From JANYHH01 sp965249745 (lineage in GTDB: Bacteria > Deinococcota > Deinococci > Deinococcales > JAAFIG01), in assembly GCA_965249745.1 (NCBI GenBank), contig OZ252252.1:3224001-3288000 (forward strand): a DNA stretch of 64,000 nt. Reading direction: 5' to 3'. The position numbers were made by a program, and so were the translations under genes. The notes beneath the pieces were generated by a model. The model did no database searches. It was not told the DNA's origin and saw only the letters and a program-made list of their open reading frames with translations. This document shows positions 16,434-24,588 of this stretch, in pieces. Numbering within the stretch: position 1 is the stretch's first letter; each line of letters opens with the position of its first letter.

Positions 16434-17465
16434 CTAATTCAAATCTTGGGTCAGTTCTGGCGGCTCGAGGTTCGGTTCTCTCAAGCCTCCGGCTTGTTCC
16501 CGGAGGTACGCTTGGATGCGGCGGCGGATGATGTTCATGTCGCCCATGCGCCGCCCCAGTTCGGATTCCAGGAAGGCGATTGGCATCAGTTGCTGCGGCG
16601 CTCTCGGGTCGCGGAACGATTTGGCGGCGTACTTGGGCAGGATCACGCACGACCAGTCGGCAACGCGTTGGGCCCATTCCAAGCCGAGATCGTTTCTGAC
16701 CTCGAGCCGCACCAGACCCGCGAAGGGCTGCATGAACGGCGCGACCTCCGCGAGACGCAGGTACCAACTGTAGCGTTTCAAGCCCGCCGCGATCAGAAAG
16801 ATCGGCGTGCGTTGGCCCGGCTGGAGTTGACGCAGGACCGGAATTTCTCTGGCCCCGATGTAGAGGTTGTGCAGGGTTTTGACGTAGCCCATCGCCCGGT
16901 CGGGCGCACGCACTTGCAGCGGCCCGTCCAGCACCAACAGCGCATCCTCGAGCGGCAACGAACTGGCAATCGCGTCCTCTTCTTGGCGCATGAAGTATTG
17001 CAGCCGCGCCTCGAGCGCCAAGTCCTGGTTCTGCGTCTCGTTCAGGTGCTTGTAGGTGTAGCGGAGATCGCCGTACTCGTGGCCTTTGGCTTTGATCGTT
17101 AAATCCTCACCGTCTGGATGGGCTAGGATCAGCACCCGCTCGAGGCGACGCTCGTAGATCGCGGCGGGGGTCAGGGCTTCGGCGCGCGATTGCACCGCGC
17201 CGACCGCGTAGGTTCCCAGCAGTCCGCGACTCGAGTCAAGGCTGCTGGTCTCCGCCCAAACCTTGCCCTCCAAACGGCGGCGACCGTCCACGAAGAAGAT
17301 CTTGGTGAAATCCACCTCGAAGCGCCGCGCTTGCACCGGTCCCCACGGCTCGAGTTCAACGCTCAGGTTGATGTCCTCGGGTCGCGTGGTCAACTGGAAT
17401 TTGCTTTCATCGGCGTGAAAGCTGGTGTCGTACTCGGGACTCCACGGCTCCAGGGTGAGTTTCAA
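16434..17465 (-). CDS. nurA: NurA-type 5'-3' nuclease
   Basis: 343 residues. The NurA metal-binding motifs are visible: the Asp of FFVDGRRRLE (residue 60), the Glu-containing EGKVW behind it, the Asp of LLVLDGPL (residue 180) and the basic KTLHNLYI/KRYSWYLRL helices. The C-terminus holds the SELGRRMGDMNIIRRRI helix. It works inside the HerA ring on DNA ends. The start is TTG at 17465 with GAGGAGAC six bases upstream; no ATG fits. It is the first gene of the nurA-herA-HEPN operon. Confidence 0.85.
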   Translation of the reverse strand: MKLTLEPWSPEYDTSFHADESKFQLTTRPEDINLSVELEPWGPVQARRFEVDFTKIFFVDGRRRLEGKVWAETSSLDSSRGLLGTYAVGAVQSRAEALTPAAIYERRLERVLILAHPDGEDLTIKAKGHEYGDLRYTYKHLNETQNQDLALEARLQYFMRQEEDAIASSLPLEDALLVLDGPLQVRAPDRAMGYVKTLHNLYIGAREIPVLRQLQPGQRTPIFLIAAGLKRYSWYLRLAEVAPFMQPFAGLVRLEVRNDLGLEWAQRVADWSCVILPKYAAKSFRDPRAPQQLMPIAFLESELGRRMGDMNIIRRRIQAYLREQAGGLREPNLEPPELTQDLN

Positions 17466-17825
17466 GGCGTCTCCTCGAGCCGAACCCCTTGTGCCAGGTT
17501 CGGTGTGATCTGTGCCCCGTTACGCTGCATTCGTAACCGAGTCTACCAAGTCAGCGAGGAACAAGAAAGCCTGGGTGGGGTTGATTAGACTCGAGACTGA
17601 ATCGGGAGTTTGTCAGCGACGCGTTTTCTATAGGTTGGACTGCGAAAACACGCGAACGCTGACAGCTTCATTCTGCGGCTCGAGACCTGCCCCCTGCCCG
17701 GCCGACGGCGGCGGCGGCAGCGAGACGTAGCTCACGACAAAAATCACCGATCGTCTTCGGAAACACCGAGCTTTGAGATTTCAAACGGTGGCAAACGGCA
17801 CGAATCGAACGTCTCGTTCACACAG
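17466..17825. other. Intergenic stretch between nurA and the PAP2-like gene
   Basis: 360 bases with no credible gene. It should contain the nurA promoter, which I could not pin down, and a large imperfect hairpin (17611-17664). Confidence 0.4.
17611..17664. repeat. Imperfect 54-base hairpin
   Basis: TGTCAGCG at 17611-17618 pairs with CGCTGACA at 17657-17664, and GCGTTTTC (17621-17628) with GAAAAC-ACGC (17643-17652) across a small bulge. There is no U-tract, so it is not a normal terminator. Confidence 0.5.
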
Positions 17826-18284
17826 TCATTTGTGAATCACGCTGTACGAGACGAGCGCGACCGTGATCCCGAGCAGCAACCCGACGAACACCTCGAGATA
17901 CGTGTGACCCAGCAGTTCCTTCAACGGCTTCGGCGCGAAACCCTCGGTCAGAAGCTGGCGCAGTTCCGCCACGAGGTCGTTCAACAACTCCGCTTGCATC
18001 CCGCTGGCGCGACGAATCCCGGTCGCGTCGTACATGACGATCATGCCGAAAATCGCGGCGATGGCGAAGTACGGACTGTCGAACCCGAACTGCAAACCGC
18101 AACTCGTGGAGAGCGCCGCGACCGAAGCCGTGTGTGACGACGGCATTCCGCCAGTCTCGAGGAAGCGAGCCGGTTGCCATTTACGATCCGCCAGCAGAAC
18201 TAGCAACACCTTGACGATTTGCGCCAGGGTCGAAGCGGCAATCGCCGTCCACAGCAGTTGATTCTGAAAGATCGCCCCGAACAC
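17826..18284 (-). CDS. Divergent PAP2 family membrane protein (DUF212)
   Basis: 152 residues. The family fingerprint is complete: PARFLETGGMPSSHTASVAAL with the PSSH motif, YDATGIRRASGMQAELLNDL, and the end LGHTYLEVFVGLLLG. Three to four membrane helices. Related to acid phosphatase/PAP2 enzymes and probably acts on membrane-associated phosphates, but the substrate is unknown. The start is GTG at 18284, six bases after TAACAT (complement of 18291-18296). Confidence 0.85.
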   Translation of the reverse strand: MFGAIFQNQLLWTAIAASTLAQIVKVLLVLLADRKWQPARFLETGGMPSSHTASVAALSTSCGLQFGFDSPYFAIAAIFGMIVMYDATGIRRASGMQAELLNDLVAELRQLLTEGFAPKPLKELLGHTYLEVFVGLLLGITVALVSYSVIHK

Positions 18285-18348
18285 GCGGCCATGTTATCAG
18301 CCCAGCCACTCGAGCGGGGATCGGAACCGGCTTGGATGAAGCTAAACT

Positions 18349-19200
18349 TCAAACCTCGAGTTGTCGTTTGGCGGCCAGCACCGTGTTGTAGAGCAAATGC
18401 GAGACCGTCATCGGTCCGACGCCGCCCGGCGATGGCGAAATGGCTCCGGCCACCTCCTGCACGTCCGGGGCGCAATCGCCGGTCAGGTGCCCATCCTCGG
18501 TGCGGTTGGTGGACACGTCTATCACCGTCGCGCCGGGTTTGACCATGCTGGCGGTGATAAAGCCAATCCGCCCGACCGCCGTGACAAGGACATCCGCGCC
18601 CCGAGCGACGCCCGCCAAGTCCTGGGTTCTCGAGTGGGCAATCGTAACCGTGGCGTTGCGTTCCAGGCAGAGCGCCGCGAGCGGCTTCCCGACGAGTTGC
18701 GAACGGTTAATGATGACGACGCTTTTCCCGGCCAGTGAAATCCCGTAATGGTCCAGCATACTGATGATGCCCGCCGGGGTGCAGGGACGCAACCCATCGC
18801 GCCCGGACCAGAGCCGCCCGACGTTGATGACGTGCAAACCGTCCACGTCCTTGTCGGGACTGATCGCCTCGAGGATGGTCGCCTCACTGATGCCGGATTC
18901 CTTCGGGAAGGGTAATTGCACCAGGATGCCGTGCGTGTTGGGGTCCGCGTTCAAACCGCGCACGAACTCGAGCAGTTGCGCTTCTGTGGTCGTGGCGGGC
19001 AATTCGGTTAGCGTGCTGTCCAAGCCAATTTTCTTGGCGCGGCGCGTCTTCATGCGCGTGTAGGACACGCTCGCCGGGTCGTCCCCGACGCGCACCACGT
19101 GCAAGTGCGGCTTCACGGGCAAGAGTTGCAGCTCTGCCTTGGCGCGGTTCAATAGGGCTTCGGCGGCGGGATCTCCGGCTAGGATCAGTGGATTGGACAT
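18349..19200 (-). CDS. folD: Methylenetetrahydrofolate dehydrogenase/cyclohydrolase
   Basis: 283 residues, the normal length. Motifs: VSYTRMKTRRAKKIG with the catalytic Lys, VQLPFPKES, the NADP-binding SVVIINRSQLVGKPLAALCL, and PSPGGVGPMTVSHLL. FolD interconverts methylene- and formyl-tetrahydrofolate in the cytoplasm. The ATG at 19200 has GAGGTGA 5 bases upstream. A longer frame to 19272 has no family residues. Confidence 0.95.
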   Translation of the reverse strand: MSNPLILAGDPAAEALLNRAKAELQLLPVKPHLHVVRVGDDPASVSYTRMKTRRAKKIGLDSTLTELPATTTEAQLLEFVRGLNADPNTHGILVQLPFPKESGISEATILEAISPDKDVDGLHVINVGRLWSGRDGLRPCTPAGIISMLDHYGISLAGKSVVIINRSQLVGKPLAALCLERNATVTIAHSRTQDLAGVARGADVLVTAVGRIGFITASMVKPGATVIDVSTNRTEDGHLTGDCAPDVQEVAGAISPSPGGVGPMTVSHLLYNTVLAAKRQLEV

Positions 19201-19300
19201 GGGTTCACCTCGAACGCGCCAGAGTGTACGGCATTCGCAAGCCTGGCGTGAAACGATCCGACACCAATCCAACTCGAGCGCCAGTGACCAGGGTTTTCTC

Positions 19301-19393
19301 TACTGATAACCCCACGATTCGGCTACCAGACGCGTGCGTCACCGACACACGCTATTGCCTTAAAACGTGAACCTGACCATGCCGAACTCAGTA
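19301..19393 (-). repeat. 93-bp dispersed repeat, copy C (inverted)
   Basis: Read on the minus strand it begins TACTGAGTTCGGCATGGTCA and ends GGGTTATCAGTA. It is closest to the copy at 39675 (shared TCAGGTTCACGTTT block). The central part can again form a hairpin (GCGTGCGTC with GACACACGC) although the bases differ from copy A. It lies between folD and a small membrane-protein gene. Confidence 0.85.
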
Positions 19394-19401
19394 AGCCGCG
19401 C

Positions 19402-19677
19402 TCAACGGTTCGAGAGACGCAGGTTGACGAACAAAAACAGGAACGCCACGAATAGCAGAACGAGCGTCAAAAGCGGGAACGCCTGGTAAACAGCGGCATC
19501 TATCGAATCCAGCCCACTTTGAGGATCACCGCCCGGAATCAAGAAGTTCTTTTCAGACTCGAGAATCTGACGCTCGTAGGGTTTGAAGCGCAGCCAGGCC
19601 CAGGTGAAAAACAGCGCCAATCCGTTCAGTCCCATGAAACACGCGCCGCAAAACCACGCCACCAACCGCTTCAACAT
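19402..19677 (-). CDS. Small membrane protein of unknown function
   Basis: 91 residues with two membrane helices (residues about 5-28 and 67-87) and a short charged external or cytoplasmic loop (FKPYERQILESEKN). No family recognised. An AGGG stretch lies a few bases before the ATG. Same strand as nusB, 86 bases downstream of it. Confidence 0.6.
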   Translation of the reverse strand: MLKRLVAWFCGACFMGLNGLALFFTWAWLRFKPYERQILESEKNFLIPGGDPQSGLDSIDAAVYQAFPLLTLVLLFVAFLFLFVNLRLSNR

Positions 19678-19763
19678 CTTCGCACCCTGGAAGTTAGATC
19701 GCCTTCAGCCCGGGCCGCTCGATGCATATTCTAGGCGAGACTCGGGTTGCGAACCGCTCGCGG

Positions 19764-20231
19764 TCAGACTTTCTCGAGGTGCTTCACCAGGCGCGCCAGC
19801 ACGCCGTTGACGAAGCGCCCAGATTCCTCGCCGCCGTATTTCTTGGCCAGTCTGATCGTGACCTCGATGACAGCATTGGCGGGCGTGTCGGAGTGCATGA
19901 TCTCGTAACTCGAGAGGCGCAGCAGCGTCAGGTCCGTCTGTGACATCTGATTGAACGACCAGCCCTCTATGACACGCTCCAAGGTCTGATCAATCTCGTA
20001 GCGCTTATCGTCGTAGCCCAGCACCAACCGATGCGCGAACGCCAAACCCTCCGCGTCCAAGGCGTCCTCGGCATCACGGCGGTCATTGTCAGCTTTTGAT
20101 TCACTTAAGGCCAGTTTCGCGTTCTGCCAGGCGTTATTGACACCTTGCTTCCCCTGCTCGGCCTCAAACAAAACCCGAAACGCGAACTCTCTGGCCTTGC
20201 GTCTCGAGGAGGTGGGCGCGGGATTAGCCAT
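19764..20231 (-). CDS. nusB: Transcription antitermination protein NusB
   Basis: 155 residues, all-helical. Motifs: SRRKAREFAFRVLFEAEQG at the N-terminus and the conserved LTLLRLSSYEIMHSDTPANA...AKKYGGEESGRFVNGVL. NusB binds boxA RNA with ribosomal protein S10 during rRNA antitermination. The ATG lies inside the end of the preceding gene (8-base overlap), so the two are translated together. The Asp23-nusB-folD neighbourhood is common in Gram-positive and Deinococcal genomes. Confidence 0.93.
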   Translation of the reverse strand: MANPAPTSSRRKAREFAFRVLFEAEQGKQGVNNAWQNAKLALSESKADNDRRDAEDALDAEGLAFAHRLVLGYDDKRYEIDQTLERVIEGWSFNQMSQTDLTLLRLSSYEIMHSDTPANAVIEVTIRLAKKYGGEESGRFVNGVLARLVKHLEKV

Positions 20232-20580
20232 GCTGAACCGTTGTCGCCACCACGACGCCCTGCACGGTCACGTTGACAGCCGTGACGTTCAACCCGGTCA
20301 TGACTTCAATGTTCTCGCAGACCACGCGCTGCACTTCCTTAGCGACCTCCGGGATGCTGCGTCCGAAATCCACATTGACCGTCAAATCCACCGTGACATT
20401 CCCGGCGTCCCGCGTGACCGCGATGCCCTTCAAGCGCTTGCCGCTAAAGAACTCCCCAATCTGCATCGGCGGCGTGACCGGAACCACGCCTTGCACACCC
20501 TCCAAGGCAATGCTGGCGATGCCCGTCACCACGTCTTTGTTGATATCCACCTCGAGCGCTTCCCGAGCAATTCTCTTCAT
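20224..20580 (-). CDS. Asp23/Gls24 family protein
   Basis: 118 residues. Family motif: INKDVVTGIASIALEGVQGV near the start, then VTVDLTVNVDFGRSIPEVAK and VNVTVQGV. Asp23/Gls24 proteins are linked to envelope stress in Firmicutes, with no catalytic function known. TACAAT (complement of 20588-20593) ends 7 bases before the ATG at 20580, so the first three residues of a longer frame (from 20589) are excluded. Overlaps nusB. Confidence 0.85.
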   Translation of the reverse strand: MKRIAREALEVDINKDVVTGIASIALEGVQGVVPVTPPMQIGEFFSGKRLKGIAVTRDAGNVTVDLTVNVDFGRSIPEVAKEVQRVVCENIEVMTGLNVTAVNVTVQGVVVATTVQHG

Positions 20581-20587
20581 GCCTGGC

Positions 20588-20593
20588 ATTGTA
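20588..20593 (-). promoter_or_regulatory. -10 box (TACAAT) of the Asp23-nusB operon, leaderless type
   Basis: It ends 7 bases before the ATG at 20580 and decides between two possible starts. Confidence 0.5.
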
Positions 20594-20921
20594 CAGCGAT
20601 TGCTGGAAAGAACTGGACAGGGAATGTCCTGATGGGTTTGAGAAGACTCGAGGTGAAAGTCAAAGTCAAGGGCAACTCGCTGCGCTCGCCTCTCCCGTCG
20701 CGCCGAAGGCACGAAATCAACACTGGGAGAGGCGAAGCGGCTTTTTCGGCTGGCTCGAGTGAAGCGTTTATCTGCAAAAGATATTCGCGTCCACAAAGTA
20801 TAGCCACCAATTCATAGGGGCGAAGCGTGCTTCGCCCGGCCACACCTCGAGCGCACTCCTACACCCAAACAAGAAGCTCGAGAATCGTAACCGCCAATGC
20901 TCGAGCCGCAACATGGCAACT
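20594..20921. other. Gene-free stretch with a short hairpin
   Basis: No credible gene. GGGCGAAG (20818-20825) pairs with CTTCGCCC (20830-20837) around four bases. The rest is CTCGAG-rich non-coding sequence. Confidence 0.4.
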
Positions 20922-21632
20922 TCAGCCCAGGTACGCCTGCCGCACGCGTTCGTTCGTCGCCAGCTCCTTGGCTTTGCCTTCCAACACGACCCGTCCCGCC
21001 TCGAGGACATAGGCGTGGTCGGCGTGTTGCAAGGCCAGTTTCGCGTTCTGTTCCACGAGCAAAATCGTCACCCCTTGCGCGTGCAACTGGCTAATGATAC
21101 TGAAGATCTCGAGGACAATGATCGGCGCGAGTCCCAGGGACGGCTCGTCCAAGAGCAGCAACTTGGGTCGGCTCATGAGCGCTCTGGCGATGGCCAGCAT
21201 CTGCTGTTCACCGCCGGAGAGCGTGCCCGCGAGCTGGTTGCGGCGCTCGCGCAATCTCGGGAAGCGCTCGAATTGCAACTCGATGTCTTTCAGAATTTCA
21301 GCCCGGTCATGACGGATGTACGCGCCCATCTCGAGGTTGTCGTAGACGCTTTGCTTCGCCAGCACCTGGCGACCCTCGGGGCTTTGCGCGATACCGAGTT
21401 TGACAACGCCTGAGGCTTCGGCTCGCGTGATGTCCTTGCCGCCGAAGGTGATCGTGCCGCTCTTGGAGCGGATGATCCGGGAGATAGCGCGAAGGGTCGT
21501 CGTTTTGCCCGCCCCGTTAGAGCCGATCAGCGTCACAACCTCGCCGCCGTTGATCGTCAGGTTCAAGTCCATGATCGCCTGAATGCCGCCGTAGTTGACG
21601 CTTAAATTCGCAATCTCGAGCAGCGGCATCAC
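20922..21632 (-). CDS. livF: Branched-chain amino acid ABC transporter ATPase LivF
   Basis: 236 residues. Walker A GSNGAGKTT, ABC signature LSGGEQQML, Walker B LLLLDEPS, switch His in LLVEQNAKL. The LivF-specific phrase GGIQAIMDLNLTI is present. Last gene of the liv operon. It overlaps livG by 4 bases (GTGA at the junction); an ATG one codon later is equally possible. It powers uptake together with LivG. Confidence 0.92.
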   Translation of the reverse strand: MMPLLEIANLSVNYGGIQAIMDLNLTINGGEVVTLIGSNGAGKTTTLRAISRIIRSKSGTITFGGKDITRAEASGVVKLGIAQSPEGRQVLAKQSVYDNLEMGAYIRHDRAEILKDIELQFERFPRLRERRNQLAGTLSGGEQQMLAIARALMSRPKLLLLDEPSLGLAPIIVLEIFSIISQLHAQGVTILLVEQNAKLALQHADHAYVLEAGRVVLEGKAKELATNERVRQAYLG

Positions 21633-22411
21633 TCACCCCCCAGGTAGGCTTCGATCACGGCGGGGTCGTTGGCGACAGTTTCGGGCTTCCCAAGGGCGAT
21701 CAGTTGCCCGAAGTTCAGCACCGCGATCCGGTCGCACAGACCCATCACCAGCGGTACGTGATGCTCTATCAGCACGACCGTCAGGCTGAAGCGCTCCCGC
21801 ACCATGCGAATGAAGTCGGAGAGACCCTGTTTTTCTGTTGGGTTCATTCCCGCCGCCGGTTCGTCCAAGAGCAACAATTTCGGTTCCAACGCCAAGGCTC
21901 GGGCGATCTCCAAGCGGCGCTGATCGCCGTAAGAAAAGTTCTTGGCTTGCTCCCCGGCGCGGTCCAGCAAGCCGACCAGCTCCAAAAGTTCGGTGGCTTT
22001 CTTCAACACCTTGGGTTCTTCGACTCGAGCCGCGCCCGCGTTGAATACGCCCGCCCAGACGCCGGATCGGGTGTGGGTGTGCTGCGCGATCTTGACGTTT
22101 TCTAAGGCGCTTAGGTTCCCGAACAGGCGGATATTCTGGAAGGTGCGGGCTACGCCGCGTTGAGCGATTTTATAGGGTGGCAATCCGGTGATCCGTTCCC
22201 CGGCGAAGCGCACCTCGCCGCCCGAGGCGGGCGTCAGACCGCTCAGCAGATTGAACATCGTCGTCTTGCCCGCGCCGTTCGGCCCGATCAGCCCGAAGAT
22301 CTCGCCGGGTCGAACCTCGAAGCTGACGGCGTTCACGGCAATCAACCCGCCGAAGCGCCGCGTGACGTCCTCGACGCTCAGCAGACTCGAGGGAGCAGAT
22401 ATCGCCGTCAC
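21629..22411 (-). CDS. livG: Branched-chain amino acid ABC transporter ATPase LivG
   Basis: 260 residues. Walker A GPNGAGKTT, the LivG-type long insert (RTFQNIRLFGNLSALENV), signature FSYGDQRRLEIARAL, Walker B LLLLDEPAAGMNPTE. The GTG start overlaps the livM stop by 4 bases. It forms the ATPase pair with LivF under the LivH/LivM channel. Confidence 0.92.
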   Translation of the reverse strand: MTAISAPSSLLSVEDVTRRFGGLIAVNAVSFEVRPGEIFGLIGPNGAGKTTMFNLLSGLTPASGGEVRFAGERITGLPPYKIAQRGVARTFQNIRLFGNLSALENVKIAQHTHTRSGVWAGVFNAGAARVEEPKVLKKATELLELVGLLDRAGEQAKNFSYGDQRRLEIARALALEPKLLLLDEPAAGMNPTEKQGLSDFIRMVRERFSLTVVLIEHHVPLVMGLCDRIAVLNFGQLIALGKPETVANDPAVIEAYLGGE

Positions 22412-23313
22412 GCCTGCCCCTTCTCGAGCGGCTGAGCGGAGGCGGCTTTGCGCTTGAAGACCCTGGGCGAGATTAAGCCTTGCGGCAATAGCACCGCCCC
22501 AATCGTCAGCAGCGCCCCGTTAAAGACGAGCCGGAGATCACCGATCGGGCGCAGGATTTCCGGCAGCGCCGTCAGCAGCATCCCGCCCAGAATCGGGCCC
22601 AGGGTCGTGCGCGAACCTCCGATCAGCACGAAGGCCAGAATGTTGATGCTCGAGTCGAAGGTTCCCTGGCGGGCGTTCCAGGTGTTCAAGAAGTGCGCCA
22701 TAATCGCGCCGACCCCTCCGGCGATCATGGCTCCCAGCACGAAGGCGAGCACCTTGTGATAGGTCGGGTTGATGCCCATCGCGTCCGCGGCCAGTTCGTC
22801 CTCGCGGATGGCCACGAAGGCGCGCCCGATGCGACTCTGCTCCAGACGCCAGGCGAAAACGGCGCAGCCGACCAGCAGCGGCAGCGCCACCCAGAGGTAT
22901 TGCAATTGCAGGTTGAACGGTTGCGGGATGCCAAAGATGCCGACCGCGCCGCCGGTGATCGGAATATTCAGGGACAGTACGCGCAGGATTTCGACAAAGG
23001 CAATCGTGGCGAGCGCCAGATAAATGCCGCGCAGTCGGAGCGCCGGAATTCCGACCACGACCGCCAATACCCCTGACGCGAGCGCCCCGAACAGCATCTC
23101 CAAAAGCAAATAAGGAATCGGGTAATCACCGTTCGTGGCCCAGACGGTCGTGGAGAGAATCGCGGCGATATACCCGCCGAGGGCGAAGAAACCCGGACTC
23201 GCCAGGGAAAGCTGCCCGGCCATCAGCGGCAAGTATAGGGAGAGCGCCAGCGTCGCCTGGAGGACCATGTAGACGATCAGAAAGCCGTACTGATTGAAGA
23301 ATTGCTGGAGCAT
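22408..23313 (-). CDS. livM: Branched-chain amino acid ABC transporter permease LivM
   Basis: 301 residues with 8-10 hydrophobic helices and the LivM motif GIYLALATIAFVEILR, plus RIGRAFVAIREDELAADAMG. It makes one half of the membrane channel. It lies 136 bases downstream of livH with no obvious hairpin between them and is translationally coupled to livG. Confidence 0.9.
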   Translation of the reverse strand: MLQQFFNQYGFLIVYMVLQATLALSLYLPLMAGQLSLASPGFFALGGYIAAILSTTVWATNGDYPIPYLLLEMLFGALASGVLAVVVGIPALRLRGIYLALATIAFVEILRVLSLNIPITGGAVGIFGIPQPFNLQLQYLWVALPLLVGCAVFAWRLEQSRIGRAFVAIREDELAADAMGINPTYHKVLAFVLGAMIAGGVGAIMAHFLNTWNARQGTFDSSINILAFVLIGGSRTTLGPILGGMLLTALPEILRPIGDLRLVFNGALLTIGAVLLPQGLISPRVFKRKAASAQPLEKGQA

Positions 23314-23449
23314 CAGCGCGCGACCTCTCGAGGTTGGATGGGTTCAAACTGTATGGCTCGAGACCAGACGGCTCGAGTTAGCGGGGATCGAATCAACAAG
23401 AATCGAGGCTGGAGCGACCGAACGGGTGTGGCGTTTGAATTCGTCATGG

Positions 23450-24409
23450 TTAGACCTTCTGAATCAGGCGTCGCCCAAGCAACCCTTGCGGGCGGACAAG
23501 CAGGATGACGAACAGCAGCGCGAAGGCGACGGCTTCCTTGTAGGCGCTGAACTCGCCCGGCACGAAGGCTTCCGCCAAGCCGATCACCAGTCCGCCGAGG
23601 ACCGCGCCGGGAATATCCCCCAGCCCGCCGAGGACGATCACCGCCAGTCCCTTCAACCCGTAGGTCACGCCGAAGTACGGTCCCGAGATGGAAAAACTCG
23701 TGCCGACCAGCGTGCCCGCCAGTCCACCCAGAAACCCGGAGAGCAGGAAGGTCAGGAAGATGTATCGGTCCACCGATATCCCCAATAAACTCGCAGTCGT
23801 CTGGTTCTCGGCTACGGCCCGCAAGGCTTTCCCGAATTTGGTGCGGTTAATCAGGTACGCCAAGAGCGCCAGAATCACCAGTGACACGGCGAAGATGATG
23901 ATCTGCACGGTTCGCACCGGAATCGGTCGGTCGGCGCTGCCAAAGTTGATGCTCGGGTTTTGGTCCACGAAGCCCCCGAACACGCTCGTCGGAAAGGCCA
24001 GAATCTCCGCGCCGATCAGGTACTGCACCAGGTTCACAATCACCAACGCCACCCCGAGGCTCGAGACGAGCGCCAGCAGCGGGTCCCCGCCTCGAGCGCG
24101 CAAGGGTTTGAAAGCCAGCCGTTCGATTAGCACGCCGACCAGGCCCGCCAGCAGCGACCCGAGCAGAATGGCGACGATGAACGGCAAGCCGAACGGTAGC
24201 GCGAACCCCGCCAGGATGCCCGTGCCGTTGTTGACGCCGCCGATCAGAAAGTACGTGAAGTACGCGCCTAGGGTGAAGACCGCGCCGTGCGAGAAATTGA
24301 TGATCCCCAAAATGGAGAAGACAATCGTGTACCCGAGCGCGAACACGGCGTAGACCGTGCCAATCGAGAGGCCGTTGAGGAAGTTTTGAATAAAAACCGT
24401 GAAGTCCAT
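23450..24409 (-). CDS. livH: Branched-chain amino acid ABC transporter permease LivH
   Basis: 319 residues. LivH signatures: the N-terminal NFLNGLSIGTVYAVFALGYT, NFSHGAVFTLGAY, and FGKALRAVAENQTTASLLGI. It is the second half of the channel. It is separated from the binding-protein gene by a 179-base spacer that carries a hairpin (24522-24542). Confidence 0.92.
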   Translation of the reverse strand: MDFTVFIQNFLNGLSIGTVYAVFALGYTIVFSILGIINFSHGAVFTLGAYFTYFLIGGVNNGTGILAGFALPFGLPFIVAILLGSLLAGLVGVLIERLAFKPLRARGGDPLLALVSSLGVALVIVNLVQYLIGAEILAFPTSVFGGFVDQNPSINFGSADRPIPVRTVQIIIFAVSLVILALLAYLINRTKFGKALRAVAENQTTASLLGISVDRYIFLTFLLSGFLGGLAGTLVGTSFSISGPYFGVTYGLKGLAVIVLGGLGDIPGAVLGGLVIGLAEAFVPGEFSAYKEAVAFALLFVILLVRPQGLLGRRLIQKV

Positions 24410-24521
24410 TGGTATCCCAGGGTGGCGGTGAGTCTCGAGGGGAGCACAGAGCCACTGAACAGAGTCGCTAAAACAGAGTCGCTGACGGGGAACGCTCGAG
24501 ACCGAGTGGCTTTACGAGTTA

Positions 24522-24542
24522 GGGAGGGTCTGTGACCCTCCC
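24522..24542 (-). terminator. Intercistronic hairpin between binding-protein gene and livH
   Basis: A perfect 9-bp GC-rich stem (24522-24530 with 24534-24542), flanked further out by AGTTAG/CTAACT. No strong U-tract. Such hairpins often cause partial termination or protect the 3' end, so that binding protein is made in excess over the permease. That function is inferred. Confidence 0.55.
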
Positions 24543-24588
24543 CGTTGCGCTAACTCGAGCGGCTGACCTGCCTTCGAGTGGCTTGTCC

